DNA of 64,000 bases, taken from Marsupella aquatica (lineage: Eukaryota > Marchantiophyta). Positions 12,675-24,600 of this stretch are shown one piece after another. Positions within the stretch are counted from its first letter, which is position 1; each line of letters starts with the position of its first letter. The position numbers and the translations under genes were made by a program. The stretch spans positions 19,964,001 to 20,028,000 of the forward strand of contig OZ316893.1 in the NCBI GenBank assembly GCA_973895155.1. Direction: 5' to 3'. The notes beneath the pieces were generated by a model that made no database searches, had not been told where the DNA came from, and was given only the letters and a program-made list of their open reading frames with translations.

Positions 12675-12782
12675 GGCCACAGAGTGACGATGAGAACGAA
12701 TTGTAGAGAAAAAATCGCAAGGGTGTGTTGAACGTACAAGGAGCTGTATTGGTGGGGGAGCTCTGGTTCAATTCTCACCATC

Positions 12783-15436
12783 ATGGCGAAGGGGGAAGGG
12801 CATTGGTGGACTTCAATGGTGTCATTGGTCCTAGTGGTGGCCTATGCCTCTCAGGTGCCCCACATTGCCTGCCAGCAGTTTGACTCTGCTATTCCTAAGG
12901 CCTTTGCGACTGAGGTACCCTCGACTTTTGAGGACTTTGAAAATGACTTCACTGTATTTTGGGGCCCTGACAACGTTCGGACCACGCCTTCCGCGCAGAT
13001 GCTGAATTTGATTCTCACTAATGATTCAGGTGAGTGCTAGATGTCCTCCACGAACGAATGTATATGTCCGTTGTGTCCCGGCCGGTGTCGCTTAGCTTGA
13101 TCAGCATCTCTCTGCTTGCATTCGTCCTCGATTACGAACACTGACGATGTGTGACAATTTTTGAGATGCTTAGTGCGGGTCCTTGATGAGCTGTTCGACT
13201 CAAGTTTATGCTCATTATGGATTGAAACAGCTTACCGTGTAACATGTTGTTCTTGTGACCAGGAGCTGGATTCGGTTCGAAGACAGCATACCTATTTGGC
13301 AGGATCAACATGAATCTGAAGCTAATCGGCGGCGATTCTGCTGGAACAGTCACCACTTATTATGTATGACACTGCCTGGGCACAGTCTTTTGTCTCTGAA
13401 AGGTCTTGTAAAGTACGTAAGCCAGGATAGACTCGAGGATAGACTATTATTCGTAGACCTGAAGTGTCGCTCTAGACATAAGAAGCCACGGTGCTTGTTC
13501 GAATCACCTAGATCATCTTGATGATTGCATTATTTGCTTCACTTGTGTTTGTGCATAAATGTTCGGTAAGATTCATTGGACTAGTGTCAGTATTAGCCAC
13601 TGCTTCTCTTGTGTTTGTGCATGTTCGGTAGTACGATTTCTGCATGAAAATGAAATGAGCAAAGCGATGTCCTTACCGCCTAGCTGCAAGAATTTCTGGA
13701 TCGCCAGACTGTTCGATCAGTTGACTGCAAACCCGTTGCAAATGGAACATGCGTTGACTGCAAACAAGCTGGAAGGGGAACTTAGATTTGATTGCAAACT
13801 AATTGGCGTTTCCAGAATGAGAGCTATTATTGTGTTGTCCTCAGTTGATTTAGCCAAGCTTTCGATCATCATCTGAGGTCTATGCTTCGATGCATTCCTG
13901 GAGCACTGAGTTGAGCACAGAGCTGCCTGGGAGCGGTCTAATTGTGCGCATTGTATACATTCGAGCGTATTTGAGATCTGAACTGTTTGATGATCGTCGA
14001 TGCTGTTGCAGTTATGCACTTGTGTGAACTGTTTGCTTTCGTTACGCCGAATTCAAGACGGAAATTACATTTTGAAATACCTTGTAATCTAGATCTTCGA
14101 GAATATCCTCACTTATAACTAGATTTGTTTGCTTTCCCACATGGGTGCAGCTGTCATCGACTGGAGACAAACATGACGAACTAGACTTTGAGTTTCTGGG
14201 AAACCAGTCGGGGCTACCCTACATTCTCCAGACGAATGTGTTCGCAAGTGGGGTAGGGGAACGTGAGCAGAGAATATTTCTCTGGTTTGACCCCTCTGAA
14301 GATTTTCATTCATATTCCGTCTTGTGGAATAGGAATCTTATCATGTGAGTACAGGATCCCACTTGCTCGAATGGTTTTAGTGCTGTATTTCCTTGATCAT
14401 GAGAAACATGGATCTACAGATAGTTTAACGCCTCTTGGAATTAGAGTGTACTTTTATTCTAGCACGACATTTGGATAAATTGGGCAAAAAGTATCTAATT
14501 TGATTGAAGATGAGGGTCAGGATACTTTCAATAGACATGTACGAGAAGTAGCAACACTTATTCGGAAGCAATTGCACATTTCAATTCGAGGTTTCTTATG
14601 TTCTAAGGCCAGAGAGGAGAGTATTGAGCTTCTGAAGTGAAGGGATTTTAAACGACTGTGCATTTTGGCCGACCAAATCAGTATCAGCTTTGCGCACAGA
14701 ATGCAACAAAAATTACAAAACTCAAATGACGAAAGTGAATTGTAAGTTAGGTGTTCAATTGGCCTTCAGAAGCTAAAGCTGTTTGCTAAACCAATATAGG
14801 AAGAACATCCCTTGCTACATAAGACCCGGATGACTAGTCTACGAAGAAGAAAGGCTGTATACTGCAGAGCTCTCCCTCGATCTCCAGCCGAGCTTCCTTG
14901 GGAACAACGTGATTGCGATTGAGCTTCCTTTTATTCATGACGTGTACATGTCTGAAGCTTTTTGTCCTTGGGACGGCCCTGGCACCTTGCTAACTTTGGT
15001 CGGATGATTCCTACCAAAACTGCGGTGGTGGTGCAGATTCGAGGTTGATGGCATTCCCATTCGAATCTTCAGGAACAACGAGGCGATGGGTCTTCCGTAT
15101 CTGAACGCCCAGCCCATGCGAGTGTACTCCAGCATCTGGAACGGGGAAACATGGGCTACCGAAGGGGGTCGCATCAAAGTGAACTGGACCTACTCTCCGT
15201 TTGTGGCGACATTCCAGAACTACAACTACGACGCTTGCGAGTGGACGGGCGAGGGGACTCCCCCATGTGCAAATCTCGCTGCCATCAACTGGTGGGAGGC
15301 TGCAGAGTACCAAACGTTGACAGACGATCAATCAAACTCGCTCAGGAGGGTCCAAGAGCTGTACATGGTGTACAATTACTGCACTGACACCAAGAGGTGG
15401 AACACCACTCCTCCGGAATGTGCAACGAACCTATGA
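12783..15436 (+). CDS. XTH: Xyloglucan endotransglucosylase/hydrolase (XTH), 4 exons
   Basis: The exons are 12783-13029, 13263-13363, 14151-14344 and 15037-15436, joined by GT-AG introns in continuous frame to give 313 residues, normal for the family. A hydrophobic signal peptide spans residues 1 to about 30, so the enzyme is secreted to the wall, where it cuts and religates xyloglucan. The GH16 catalytic motif [10 protein letters not shown] lies at 124-133: Glu126 is the expected nucleophile and Glu130 the acid/base. Next to it is the family's N-glycosylation sequon NQS (134-136). The C-terminal XET_C domain is recognisable from [10 protein letters not shown] through [13 protein letters not shown] to the paired Cys near the end. 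The start is the first ATG before the signal peptide. An AATAAA at 15677 could be the polyadenylation signal. XET versus hydrolase activity cannot be decided from the sequence. Confidence 0.95.
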
Positions 15437-18040
15437 CGGTGGGGCCAGAGCACGCTTGGGGCTGGAGCGCCGTCCTCGGCGCCTGCTGGGTCACAATTAC
15501 CCGGATCCTCAAGCACCCGTGCTCACTGGCCTGAATTTCCTCTTGTTCTTCTCGGAGGCATTGTGACATTCTTAGCTGCGCACTGTCATCGTGGAAGATT
15601 CTTTGGCTAACGGTTCGGAATGACTCTGCTCCTTCTCTACCAGAAAGTGCTTTTACTTTCAGTGAAGTTGGCTTTGAATAAATTGTCTGGAGATGTCGAC
15701 CTTAGTTGTGGGTGGGCCTGCAAATGCAAAGTTTGACATGGGAGTGATGTTCTATGGGAGAGAGCTTCAATGCTTGCAGCAGACGGGCTGCGTGTTCCTC
15801 TCAAACATCCAAAAAAGGTCACTCTGATGCATCATGTGTGCTGGAGATGGCCTTGGCTAGATACAAGGCCATCTCCAGCTCGTGTGGATGTAAACAGGTT
15901 GGATTCGTTAACTGCAGATTAATTAGCTTTAGAAGATGTCGATTCGCTCGGGAAAATGTTCAGTTGATTCAACACATCTGAGGATCACTGCAAGTATCTG
16001 GAAACCACTGGTTTGGACAGTACTTACCAGGTTTTTCGACTGTTTAATGATTATTATTATTCATAATTCGCTGCTTGTGAGGTGCTGATCAGGGCTCGTC
16101 AGATGACCGATCACTCCTTAAAGCTCCCTAACTTCTCATTTAAGGATTCCTTCCCATTGCTAATCATAGAATCCCATATTCTGATAAGAGCATTCATGCA
16201 ATACCCTGTTCACTTGCGTCTGGGACTGGAAAAGCAACTGCAAACAGATTAGGCTCGTGGAAAGCCATACCCTTGAGCGTTAGATGTGCTGCAAATTTCC
16301 CAAAGCATAGATTTCGGACAATTAAGTTTCGACACGTACTCAACTCGCAGGAACTTGATGGTGAATGATTACCAGTTCCCACAATTTCCATGCAGACTGA
16401 AGACACTGGATGGTGATGGCGCTGCACCAAGGTGTCAGACTATGGCTTCCAGAGAAGCAGTTAAAATAATTTCAAATATCGAGGCAAAGATTTTGGACCC
16501 TTGTTTCTATCTTCGAACTATACACAATTTCTCTATCGGAAGTTGTGGGTGAATGATTAGTTGAGATTTCAGGACAACGGATCGGGGACTGCACGATGTG
16601 TCAAATGGTGGCCCCATCTCCGTCGCGCAGCTTTGCCAGCATTCATCCGGACTCTTACAGTCATGTATTGCTTATTTGGTCTGTTCCTGAAACTATTTCA
16701 TTCAATAAATATTGACAAAGCGCTTTTAATTTAGCAAATCTTCACGACACAATAAAATGTCTACTGTGCTTTTGAGCTTCTTTCCTATTGATTTAAACTT
16801 AACGATCCAAGTTATCTAACATGATTGTGTAGCTGCTTGCTGCTTGGCATCTGCGTAACAAAACACAATGTGCTAGTAACTTATTGACCTACGTGCTGCC
16901 AATTCTCTAGTACATCTTAATTAAGTGTATCAAATCACGCAAAGGTAATACAGTAGGCCGTAAACAAATGGTGGTCGCACTATCACTCGAAGAAATGCTT
17001 GATGGATTGGGTCTGGGGTACAGGAGAAAGAGTGTGATTTTGTTTGCTGTCAGATGGCATCAATTGCGCAGTTGGTGGTACAATTAATTTGGCAGTTCGG
17101 GGTGTCTAAATCCTCCCCCTTGCACATTCAATACATGTGCCTTACGCAACTGTGACCTTTCGAAAACAGGGCAGCTGCGATGTCACAATCAGAACTAGTT
17201 TGTTTTTCGATGGGTCCTAAACAACCTCAACTGAGCTGTTGGACTGAGCTGTTGGGCTCTCACGGCAGCTACGACATCACAATAAATAGGAATTGTACGG
17301 TACATCACCGCACGGCTGGCAATCAAGAATTGCCATAAGAGGTTGTCCCATCAGAGTTTTTGTGCAAGTTACCAACTGTAAGGAGAGACACGGTCATGTC
17401 AAGATAGAGTTATTTGGCCCACTAGAGGTGGTCAAATACAGCTAACCTTTTAACCATAGGTTCGACGACGATATCTGGCTCCACCAGCATGAGAAGATGC
17501 AAAATTTCATGGTGAAGTGCTCACAAACCAAACCATACCAAATAGGTCAATCCTTCGTAGTCTTAACAGCAAAAATTGTGACTATTTAGTGAAGCGAAAT
17601 TTTCTTAAGGCCATTCGAAGCTCAATTTATTAAAAGAGAAGCCCAAGGCGACAACAATGCAGCACAAAGCTCAATCCATAACATAGAACGATGTATCAGA
17701 ACATATGTAAATTCCTTCTGTGTCCCACAGAATAATCGTTTGTTCCAGATAACGAAGAAATCGTAAGACCAAGCTTACTTTTTAATTACAATTGTGCCGA
17801 TCTTCACACAGCACTGGAGATGGTGCAAGACTAGGGCAGCAGAGTCCCAAACTTGAAGGGCTCATAGTTTTCGACTACTCTGTTCAAAGAGAATATCTGT
17901 GCAAATTCTACACTCCTTCATTGGCGAAGAAAAAATATTTTCGACCTCTTGCGAGGCCTCCTAAATCATTATCATATATGACATCAAACGACCTATGTTA
18001 CCCTGGCCAGCGCTCGCAAATAAGGAAACCACATTTCGCA
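15437..18040. other. Intergenic between XTH and V-ATPase subunit e
   Basis: The stretch contains the XTH 3' region, a perfect 16-bp hairpin at 15840-15879, and, from about 17664, the 3' flank of the minus-strand V-ATPase e gene. That flank is duplicated in inverted orientation at 45107-45272. No other gene was seen. Confidence 0.4.
15840..15879. repeat. Perfect hairpin, 16-bp stem and 8-nt loop
   Basis: GCTGGAGATGGCCTTG (15840-15855) is followed by GCTAGATA and then its exact complement (15864-15879). It lies about 400 bp after the XTH stop codon. It could be a relic of a small foldback insertion or a structured RNA element. It is far too short for a typical plant miRNA precursor stem. Confidence 0.8.
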
Positions 18041-18834
18041 CTATTCTCCTTCTGCTTTTAGAATAGGGACCACGAGAGGATGCCACTGTGCTAGGTATAC
18101 AATCGCCCAACTGAACACGTCCGGAACAAACCACATGAATTCAGAAGCCAGACTAACCCCAGAAATCCTATGCTTCCTTGTGTAGTTCGCGGGAGATACG
18201 TAAGAATATTAGAAGGCATGGAAGCAATGCACCATGGAGATCACCATCTACACGAGTGCATCATATTTCTCGTGTTAGGCGCCAGGATTCTCTATCCGCA
18301 CGCCAAGACATCACAGAAATGCACAAAATTCATAAACGACCTGGATAGAGATTGGTGGCACTTACATCAAGTAGCAGCAAAAGACCGCTGTGTTCACCAA
18401 CACGACATGCATCCTGAATTCCCAAGCGGAAAATCAAATCTCAGCGGAAAAAGTGATGCTCGAGAAAGACAGACGGACAGAGAGAGAGAGAGACCACCCG
18501 CAGAGCCTTGATGAACGCCGATTTCATTTCTAAAACCCTAAAAAATGCAAAACTGGGAGACAGACTAAGCAGACTACCTGATATCGCCGAGCGAAAAGCC
18601 ATGAATCCACCCATCAATCAATGAATCGATCAATCAATCGATCAATGAATCAGTCGATGGATCAGTCGGGTCAGCAAGTAACTCACCTGTTGGCAGAGGG
18701 GCCCTTGTTGAAACAAACTGGGACGGCCAGGGAGCCCACGAGGCCAGCCAACACGTAGTAGAACGTGGTGAGAATAAACCCCATCTCGTCGACAGAACGC
18801 CCCGATTGCTTTGCTTGCTTGCTTGCTTGCTTGC
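17664..18834 (-). repeat. Left arm of inverted duplication carrying V-ATPase e
   Basis: This segment matches 44093-45272 in reverse orientation with only scattered differences. It covers the 5' leader from a (CAAG)n run, all three exons, both introns and the 3' flank of the V-ATPase subunit e gene. Homology upstream of the gene stops at the CAAG microsatellite (18811-18834). Confidence 0.85.
18041..18784 (-). CDS. VHA-e: V-type proton ATPase subunit e, intact copy, 3 exons
   Basis: The minus-strand exons are 18784-18687, 18413-18366 and 18110-18041, giving 71 residues; the family has about 70. All splice sites are GT-AG. The protein begins MGFILTTFYYVLAG, keeps the family signature NKGPSAN at about 26-32, a second helix with VFCCYL, and the conserved WAIVYLAQWHPLVVPIL near the C-terminus. 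Subunit e is a two-helix hydrophobic protein of the membrane Vo sector and is thought to aid assembly of the proton pump on vacuole/TGN membranes. Intron 1 holds an (ATCA/ATCG)n run at about 18611-18666. A second, inverted copy lies at 44142-44885. Because this copy keeps the intron-1 acceptor (TTCAG), it is the likely functional gene. The gene identification is secure; expression is unknown. Confidence 0.9.
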
Positions 18835-21675
18835 CCTTGGGTGAAGATCTCGACCTCAAAATGCTCTCGTTGAGTGCAATCTACTACGCGTGAATCACGG
18901 GCTCCTCGATCGCTCCCTCCTTTGCTCACTCACTCACTCATTCACTCGCTGCGAGATCTGTGACGGTAAGAAGGTGTGTTGCATCTCTGTTTCCTTTCCC
19001 TCGTCTTTCCTTCGTTTCGTTGGGTGTAGTCCCATCTACAGTCCTGTCCTTCGCTTTGCTCTCCCCGACTGGTGGCGACTGACGGTGGCTTTACAAGACC
19101 TCTAGGGCCACTCAACCATATAATGAATGCAAATGGTAAAATTAAATGGTTTATGAGGTAATTAAATGGACCAGGTAATGAGTGTAAAACCATGGAAATG
19201 GTTAAATCAAATGGCCATATGTAGTCCTGTCGTTCGCTTTGCTCTCCCCAACTGGTGGCGACTGACTGACGGGTGGCTTTACTTGGCATTACGAGACCTC
19301 TAGGGCCACTAAACCATATGACTTATAGGGTAATGAGGGCTTGGTGTTGGGTTACAAGTCTGGAACCTCTAACCAGAAAGTGAGGAAATACCTCACTGAC
19401 TGGCAGTAGTAGGGAAGTTTTTTTGAGCTTTGTGTGAACAGGTTTCAGACAGTAACCCCAGCCCAAGCCATCATTATAATACCTAATACCTGCCCAGAAA
19501 AAAGGTTACCGGGGACATGTTTTGGGCAAAGGGTTACATAAATGGTGGCACCTAGTAGAAAAGGTTACACCCCGGTCACCTTCCTGACAGGAATTATGAA
19601 TGGAAATGGTAAAATTAAATCTGGACCAGGTAATGAGTCTAAAACCATGGAAATGAATACGGTTAAGGACCAGGGCTATCCCTTGATGGGATATGAAGGC
19701 GACCATATATATGGTCAACCCGCGTGTGCAGGGAGACCGTATATACGGGAGACTGTTTATTCCATTGAGGGATTAGCCCCGATCTTTACCTGTTTGTTAA
19801 GGTAAGAACACTGACATGTCAAAGTTCTCTGAGTATTTTCATCGTTCATTACAAGACTCAGTTTATCTGGATTTTGAATTTGCAATCGCTGTCCCAAACA
19901 CTCTGCATATGCATCTACCACAGGAGAAAAAACGGTCAGATCACAGACCATATAAATATATGGTTATTTTTAATAAGATATAATCAAGGCCAAAAGTGTT
20001 AACGTGGTAGCAGCCTAAAGCCCCAAAAAGCAAAACACCACCTTGACGACCTTAACGGTTGAATTAAATTCTTGTCTTTCATTTTACTTTGTTTTTTTCC
20101 TGGTTTATAAAGTTTGGTGTAACATTTTTATTTTTTATTTTTTTGTTTTTATATAAAGTCCTGTCCTTCGCTTTGCTCTCCCGGACTGGTGGCAACTGAC
20201 GGTGGCTTTACAAGACCTCTAAGGCCACTGTCTTCTTTTTATTTACTCTAAGAGTAAATCTATAATGAATGGAAATGGTTAGACTAAATCTGGACCAGGT
20301 AATGAATGTAAACCATGGAAAATGGTTAAGTTAAAGCTGGACCATAGAAGGAGTGTAGACTGCCGCACTTGGCTTTACAAGAGCTGGGGACCATTGAGGT
20401 ATACTAGTGCCAACTCTTTGCTCTCCCCTACTTGTGGCTACTGAGGGTGGCTTTGCAAGACCTCTTGGGGTACTTTCTTCTTCTTATTCGCTCTAAGATT
20501 AAAATAATCTGGGGCCATATAATGATATAATTATAAGGCAGGGGTGTGACAGACAGGCCCGCCGGCTGGAACCAATTCTTTCTGCCATGAGAGATCATGA
20601 GTTGCAGGTAAACTGACAGGACTCCATGGCACTCCCAAAGATTTGAAATAATGGAGTGTCAAAACTATCAAGTAATTGTTGTACTCAAGGAAATTAAGCA
20701 ACTTTGTGGCCAAGACAAAGAAAAATGGTTTACTTGGGCCCACTACTTGCCATGTAGGATTGGTAGATGCAATACCTGAATGGGCCCCTGAGTTTTTGTA
20801 AAGCCAAACTGCAAGTGTTTCCTCACATTAAAGTGTCCAGATCTAATCTTAGAGTGAATGCCAAGAAAACAATGTGCCCCCTAAGCTATCTTGGTCCACA
20901 CTCACGTGCTAGCACCCATTCTCTTTTGGACAAACTGCCATCAGCTGTTCTTCCACCTGCAATATGCTCTTGTGAACTGTCGATGAAGTTTTCAATGTAT
21001 TTTTGAATGCTGTGACTCTTGCTTATATTTGGCTCACTTGTTCACAGCGTGTTGGCTCCAGCTTGTGGCTTTGGCTCGTGGCCAAACTTGTCAGGCCATT
21101 GAATTGGAATTTTTCTCAGTAACAGTGTTGGGGTTGGTGGTTGTGGCCTGGCCTTGGTCTCATGGTCTAGCCTATGCATGCAGAAGTGTTGATGATGTGT
21201 GTGATGGTTATAAGTGCCATGAAGTATCTGTAATCTCTCATCAAACTTGTCTTCATCAAGTATTCTTGTGACCGTATTCATTCACATTTGTTGGGTTTAG
21301 CAAGGAAAGCTCCAGCCTGTAGCTACTGTTGCAAGACAGAAGCAAAAATTGTTTTTGAAAATACCTCTCTTAGTGGGACACTTCGATGGAATCATTGTGG
21401 GATAAACCCAAGCTATCGACGTACAAGTCATATAAGAAGTTTCCAAGTTGGCTGACCAAAGTCCAAAGCTTTTCACATGCTTGGTTTCGGTTCGTCAACG
21501 CCCTGCAGCTGGATAGGAGACTTATCTGTGACGCCGTTTGGAAGGCATTATTCACAAAAAGCTATTCAAAACTATACAATTTACCCTTAGCTTGAAGTCC
21601 TTGGTGATACCAAGCAACGGGCAGAAATCCAGACGTATTGACCAACTCTTTTCGTTGGCCTTGACGGATATTTGC
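18785..21675. other. Intergenic, repeat arrays upstream of V-ATPase e
   Basis: The stretch holds the (CAAG)n 5' leader of VHA-e, several copies of a dispersed repeat centred on GGTGGCTTTACAAGACCTCT (19020-20480), AT-rich DNA at about 20050-20160, and the 3' region of ECH2. No gene was seen. Confidence 0.45.
19020..20480 (+). repeat. Array of a dispersed repeat family (GGTGGCTTTACAAGACCTCT core)
   Basis: Copies occur at about 19025-19210, 19223-19330, 20155-20330 and 20398-20480. The core carries a TCCTGTCCTTCGCTTTGC block, an ACTGGTGGCGACTGA block, the CTTTACAAGACCTC block, and a tail rich in AATGGTAAAATTAAAT. The first two copies are about 198 bp apart. The same family occurs in reverse at 42900-43760 and, more diverged, at 20740-20900, 50600-51000 and 54520-54700. 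No protein is encoded and no terminal repeats or target duplications were clear. It is either a non-autonomous element or a dispersed satellite. Confidence 0.75.
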
Positions 21676-24600
21676 TTATAATAGTGATCGCGTTGGTGTT
21701 ACTACTACTGTTCCAGCTAAAACGTTTCTACCATCGACAGTTGTTTTGTATGACACCCTGCACACAAACCAATTCATTCAGTGCTCCTTCTTAATTATCA
21801 TAAAACAGAGGACCACGTCTTTTGGGGGAATCGGCCCTGGACACGAACACAATCAAAGAAGTAGACCTGCAGATAGATCTTTCTTTAAACCTCAGTAAAT
21901 AGTTGTTCTGATTACCCAAACACAACTTGTATTAATTCACTTGTGATTTCAGAATTCCAGCCAAATGAGTAGAAACACATGTAGACCCAGCTATGAATTC
22001 ATAAAATCAACATCTGTAACATTGTCACAAAATCAAGGCCCAGGTCAATCCAATTTCAATTGCAACCATTACTATCATTCAAAAGGATATAAACTAATTC
22101 TTTTCAACTTATCCGACGTTGATATCTGGCGTGATATCGAATTTGTTAAATCTTATTGCACGTCGTGAGAGGCTTTCAGAAAGGAACATCGATGCCACAA
22201 TTTCAGATCTCAAGTCAGATTCACACCTTGATAATGAAGCATCCGACCACATCTCGGTAGTCAATACCTCTCCGGGATAAACATGAGACAGAAATCGCCC
22301 TTGGAAACTTTGAACCCTTGTGGTGTCTCCATTGCAACAACTACGGATGACAGCACGTACTGCATACCCCAAAGTGCACAAACCATGCAGAATAGGCCGT
22401 TGGAACCTGCTAAAAGTATAGACCAGTGAGACTCGGAAAAGTTCATGTGAAAACCAACGTCCTACTCAAAGAGTTCTTATTAAAGATCGCTCCAAGCAAA
22501 TTGCTAACCCACAAAAAATCCTGCTGGCGTCTACATCGAATAGTTTGCAGTGCTGAATATGTCAACGTCTTGTCGGATTACTGTGGAGTCTTTCATATAA
22601 GATAGAGACCGCCCAGAATCAGTCCATGAATATATTCCTCAGGAAGGAAAGTCAGAACTCACTGCAGTACATCGTTTCTCGTATTGCAAGTACTCACACC
22701 CATCGTACAAACGAAATAATGACAACAACGGAAGAACGACGTACCCAGCTTCTGCAGCGAACAGAGGGTCAGCATGCAACGGGTTGTAATCTCCTGATAG
22801 ACGATATAGCAAAGCCTGCGAACGAACAAGGGCCACAATGGCTAGCATTAGACAGTGCAAACTGACATGGATGAAATTTGGTGACCAACGTTCAGTAAGG
22901 CCCGACACAAGTGGGGATCATAATTTTAGAAGAGAAGGACTTTAGTTTCAATCTCACTTGATGAAAAATCTAAACTAGAACAACTTATCATTTCAATCTC
23001 TCTTGATGAAAATCTAATTTAGAACAAGTTATGATGGACCTTATACAATCTTAGAAAAGAACCTAAAATCGTTCCTAGATCAGTATCCACCTGTGCAGGA
23101 CTGGTTTGGTCACGGTACACAACATCTGGGGCGCCTTCTGGTTGACCACTTTTCGAAGCCTTTGGGCCTGGAATGGTTTTCGGTAAATTTGTAGTTCTGC
23201 TTGAGTATGAGAAAGGTCGTGATGAAGGCGAGAACCCTCCAGCACCGCGCAAAAAGATGACGCTCCTGTGGTTCAAATGGAATGTCAAACAACGACGATT
23301 AAAACTTCTCACCGAAAAAAATTGTTTCGTCCTGACAACCACAGCACGCACAAGTAGTAAATAATGAACGATTAGGTTTAAAGTAACTCTGCAAGTCAAA
23401 CCTGTAATGGTTATAGCACAAGGAAAGAAGGGTATAAAGATTAAACAACATTAGCCAGTGTTGCAAAATACCTGTTCAAACAAACCTTGTCACCTGTTTC
23501 CGAATCGTGACTCAATATTTCCAATTCAACTATTGCCGCTTTGCCTGGATTCACAAGGTAAGTGTGTCTTCAGAATCCAATGAAACAACTGACCTTGCAT
23601 TATTCTACATTGTGTTTCAACTTGGCACTCACCTTTATCATGCAAGCCAGAAAGTCGTACTCTGTTTCGTATCTGAGGGAAACAACACAGTCAACGATTT
23701 ATTTTAAAAGGAGTTTTCAGAGCATAATCCTTGTCCACAAACGTCAACTGAAATGTGATTAACAAGGCGATCCAAATTTCGGTTAAAGTTTACCCTAGGC
23801 ACTATACAACAGAGGAACACCCTCAAGCAACTTCCAACAACCAGGTCTTGCAGAAAACTGATGACAGCATGGAGAGTTGGGGGCTGTGTCGGAGAGGACA
23901 GCGTATTACTTGACCATGAGTTGGCAAGGCTTTGTATATCTCAGTATATTGCTCTCCGTGCAGTAATAGCTTGGGATCATGACTGCGAAAGAGAAATCAA
24001 ACAGGAATTTCGTCCGTGAATTTGCAACTCAATACGTTTTCACATACTATAACCCCTTGTCACCCAGTTGTCAACTCGCGTTCGTCTTCTCCAGCGAATA
24101 GACCTTAATGTCGAAACAATGTACATCTTAAAATATCAGACAGTCATTCCGTCTTGAAGAATGACAATTGACTTAGTCATTGATTTTCCCAGTCCTCAGC
24201 CCGGTTTCAAGAATGACAAGAGAATTGATACATGGCTTATAATATGGTCACAGAAAGCTCCTTGAAATGAATTTGAACAGTAAGAACGATTTATGATGTG
24301 ACCAAATATACTATCCCGAAAATATAACCCTGTCTGATGTCATTTAGTAAGAAGGAAAAGAAGATTGCTTAAGATTTAGGGTTTAGGGTCTCAATCCTCT
24401 TACACGTCCAATCTTCTCAAACAATTAAAAAAGATGAAGAGCCTTGAAATGGAGAAATAACTCACTGCATGCCATCGATAGATCCAACAATCCCAAGGAT
24501 CTTTGAAGGATAAGCTACTGCAAATGTTGGTAACACCTGTCAACCAATAGAACATCAAACCTGCGGTTCAGATCCAGGTGCAAAAGTGAGGATTATGTGA

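Noticed and set aside
17792-18511. Plus-strand open frames of 89 and 113 codons, repeated near-identically at 44415-45134 on the minus strand
   Set aside because: They are antisense to the exons and introns of V-ATPase subunit e. Their conservation between copies is explained by the inverted duplication, not by coding.
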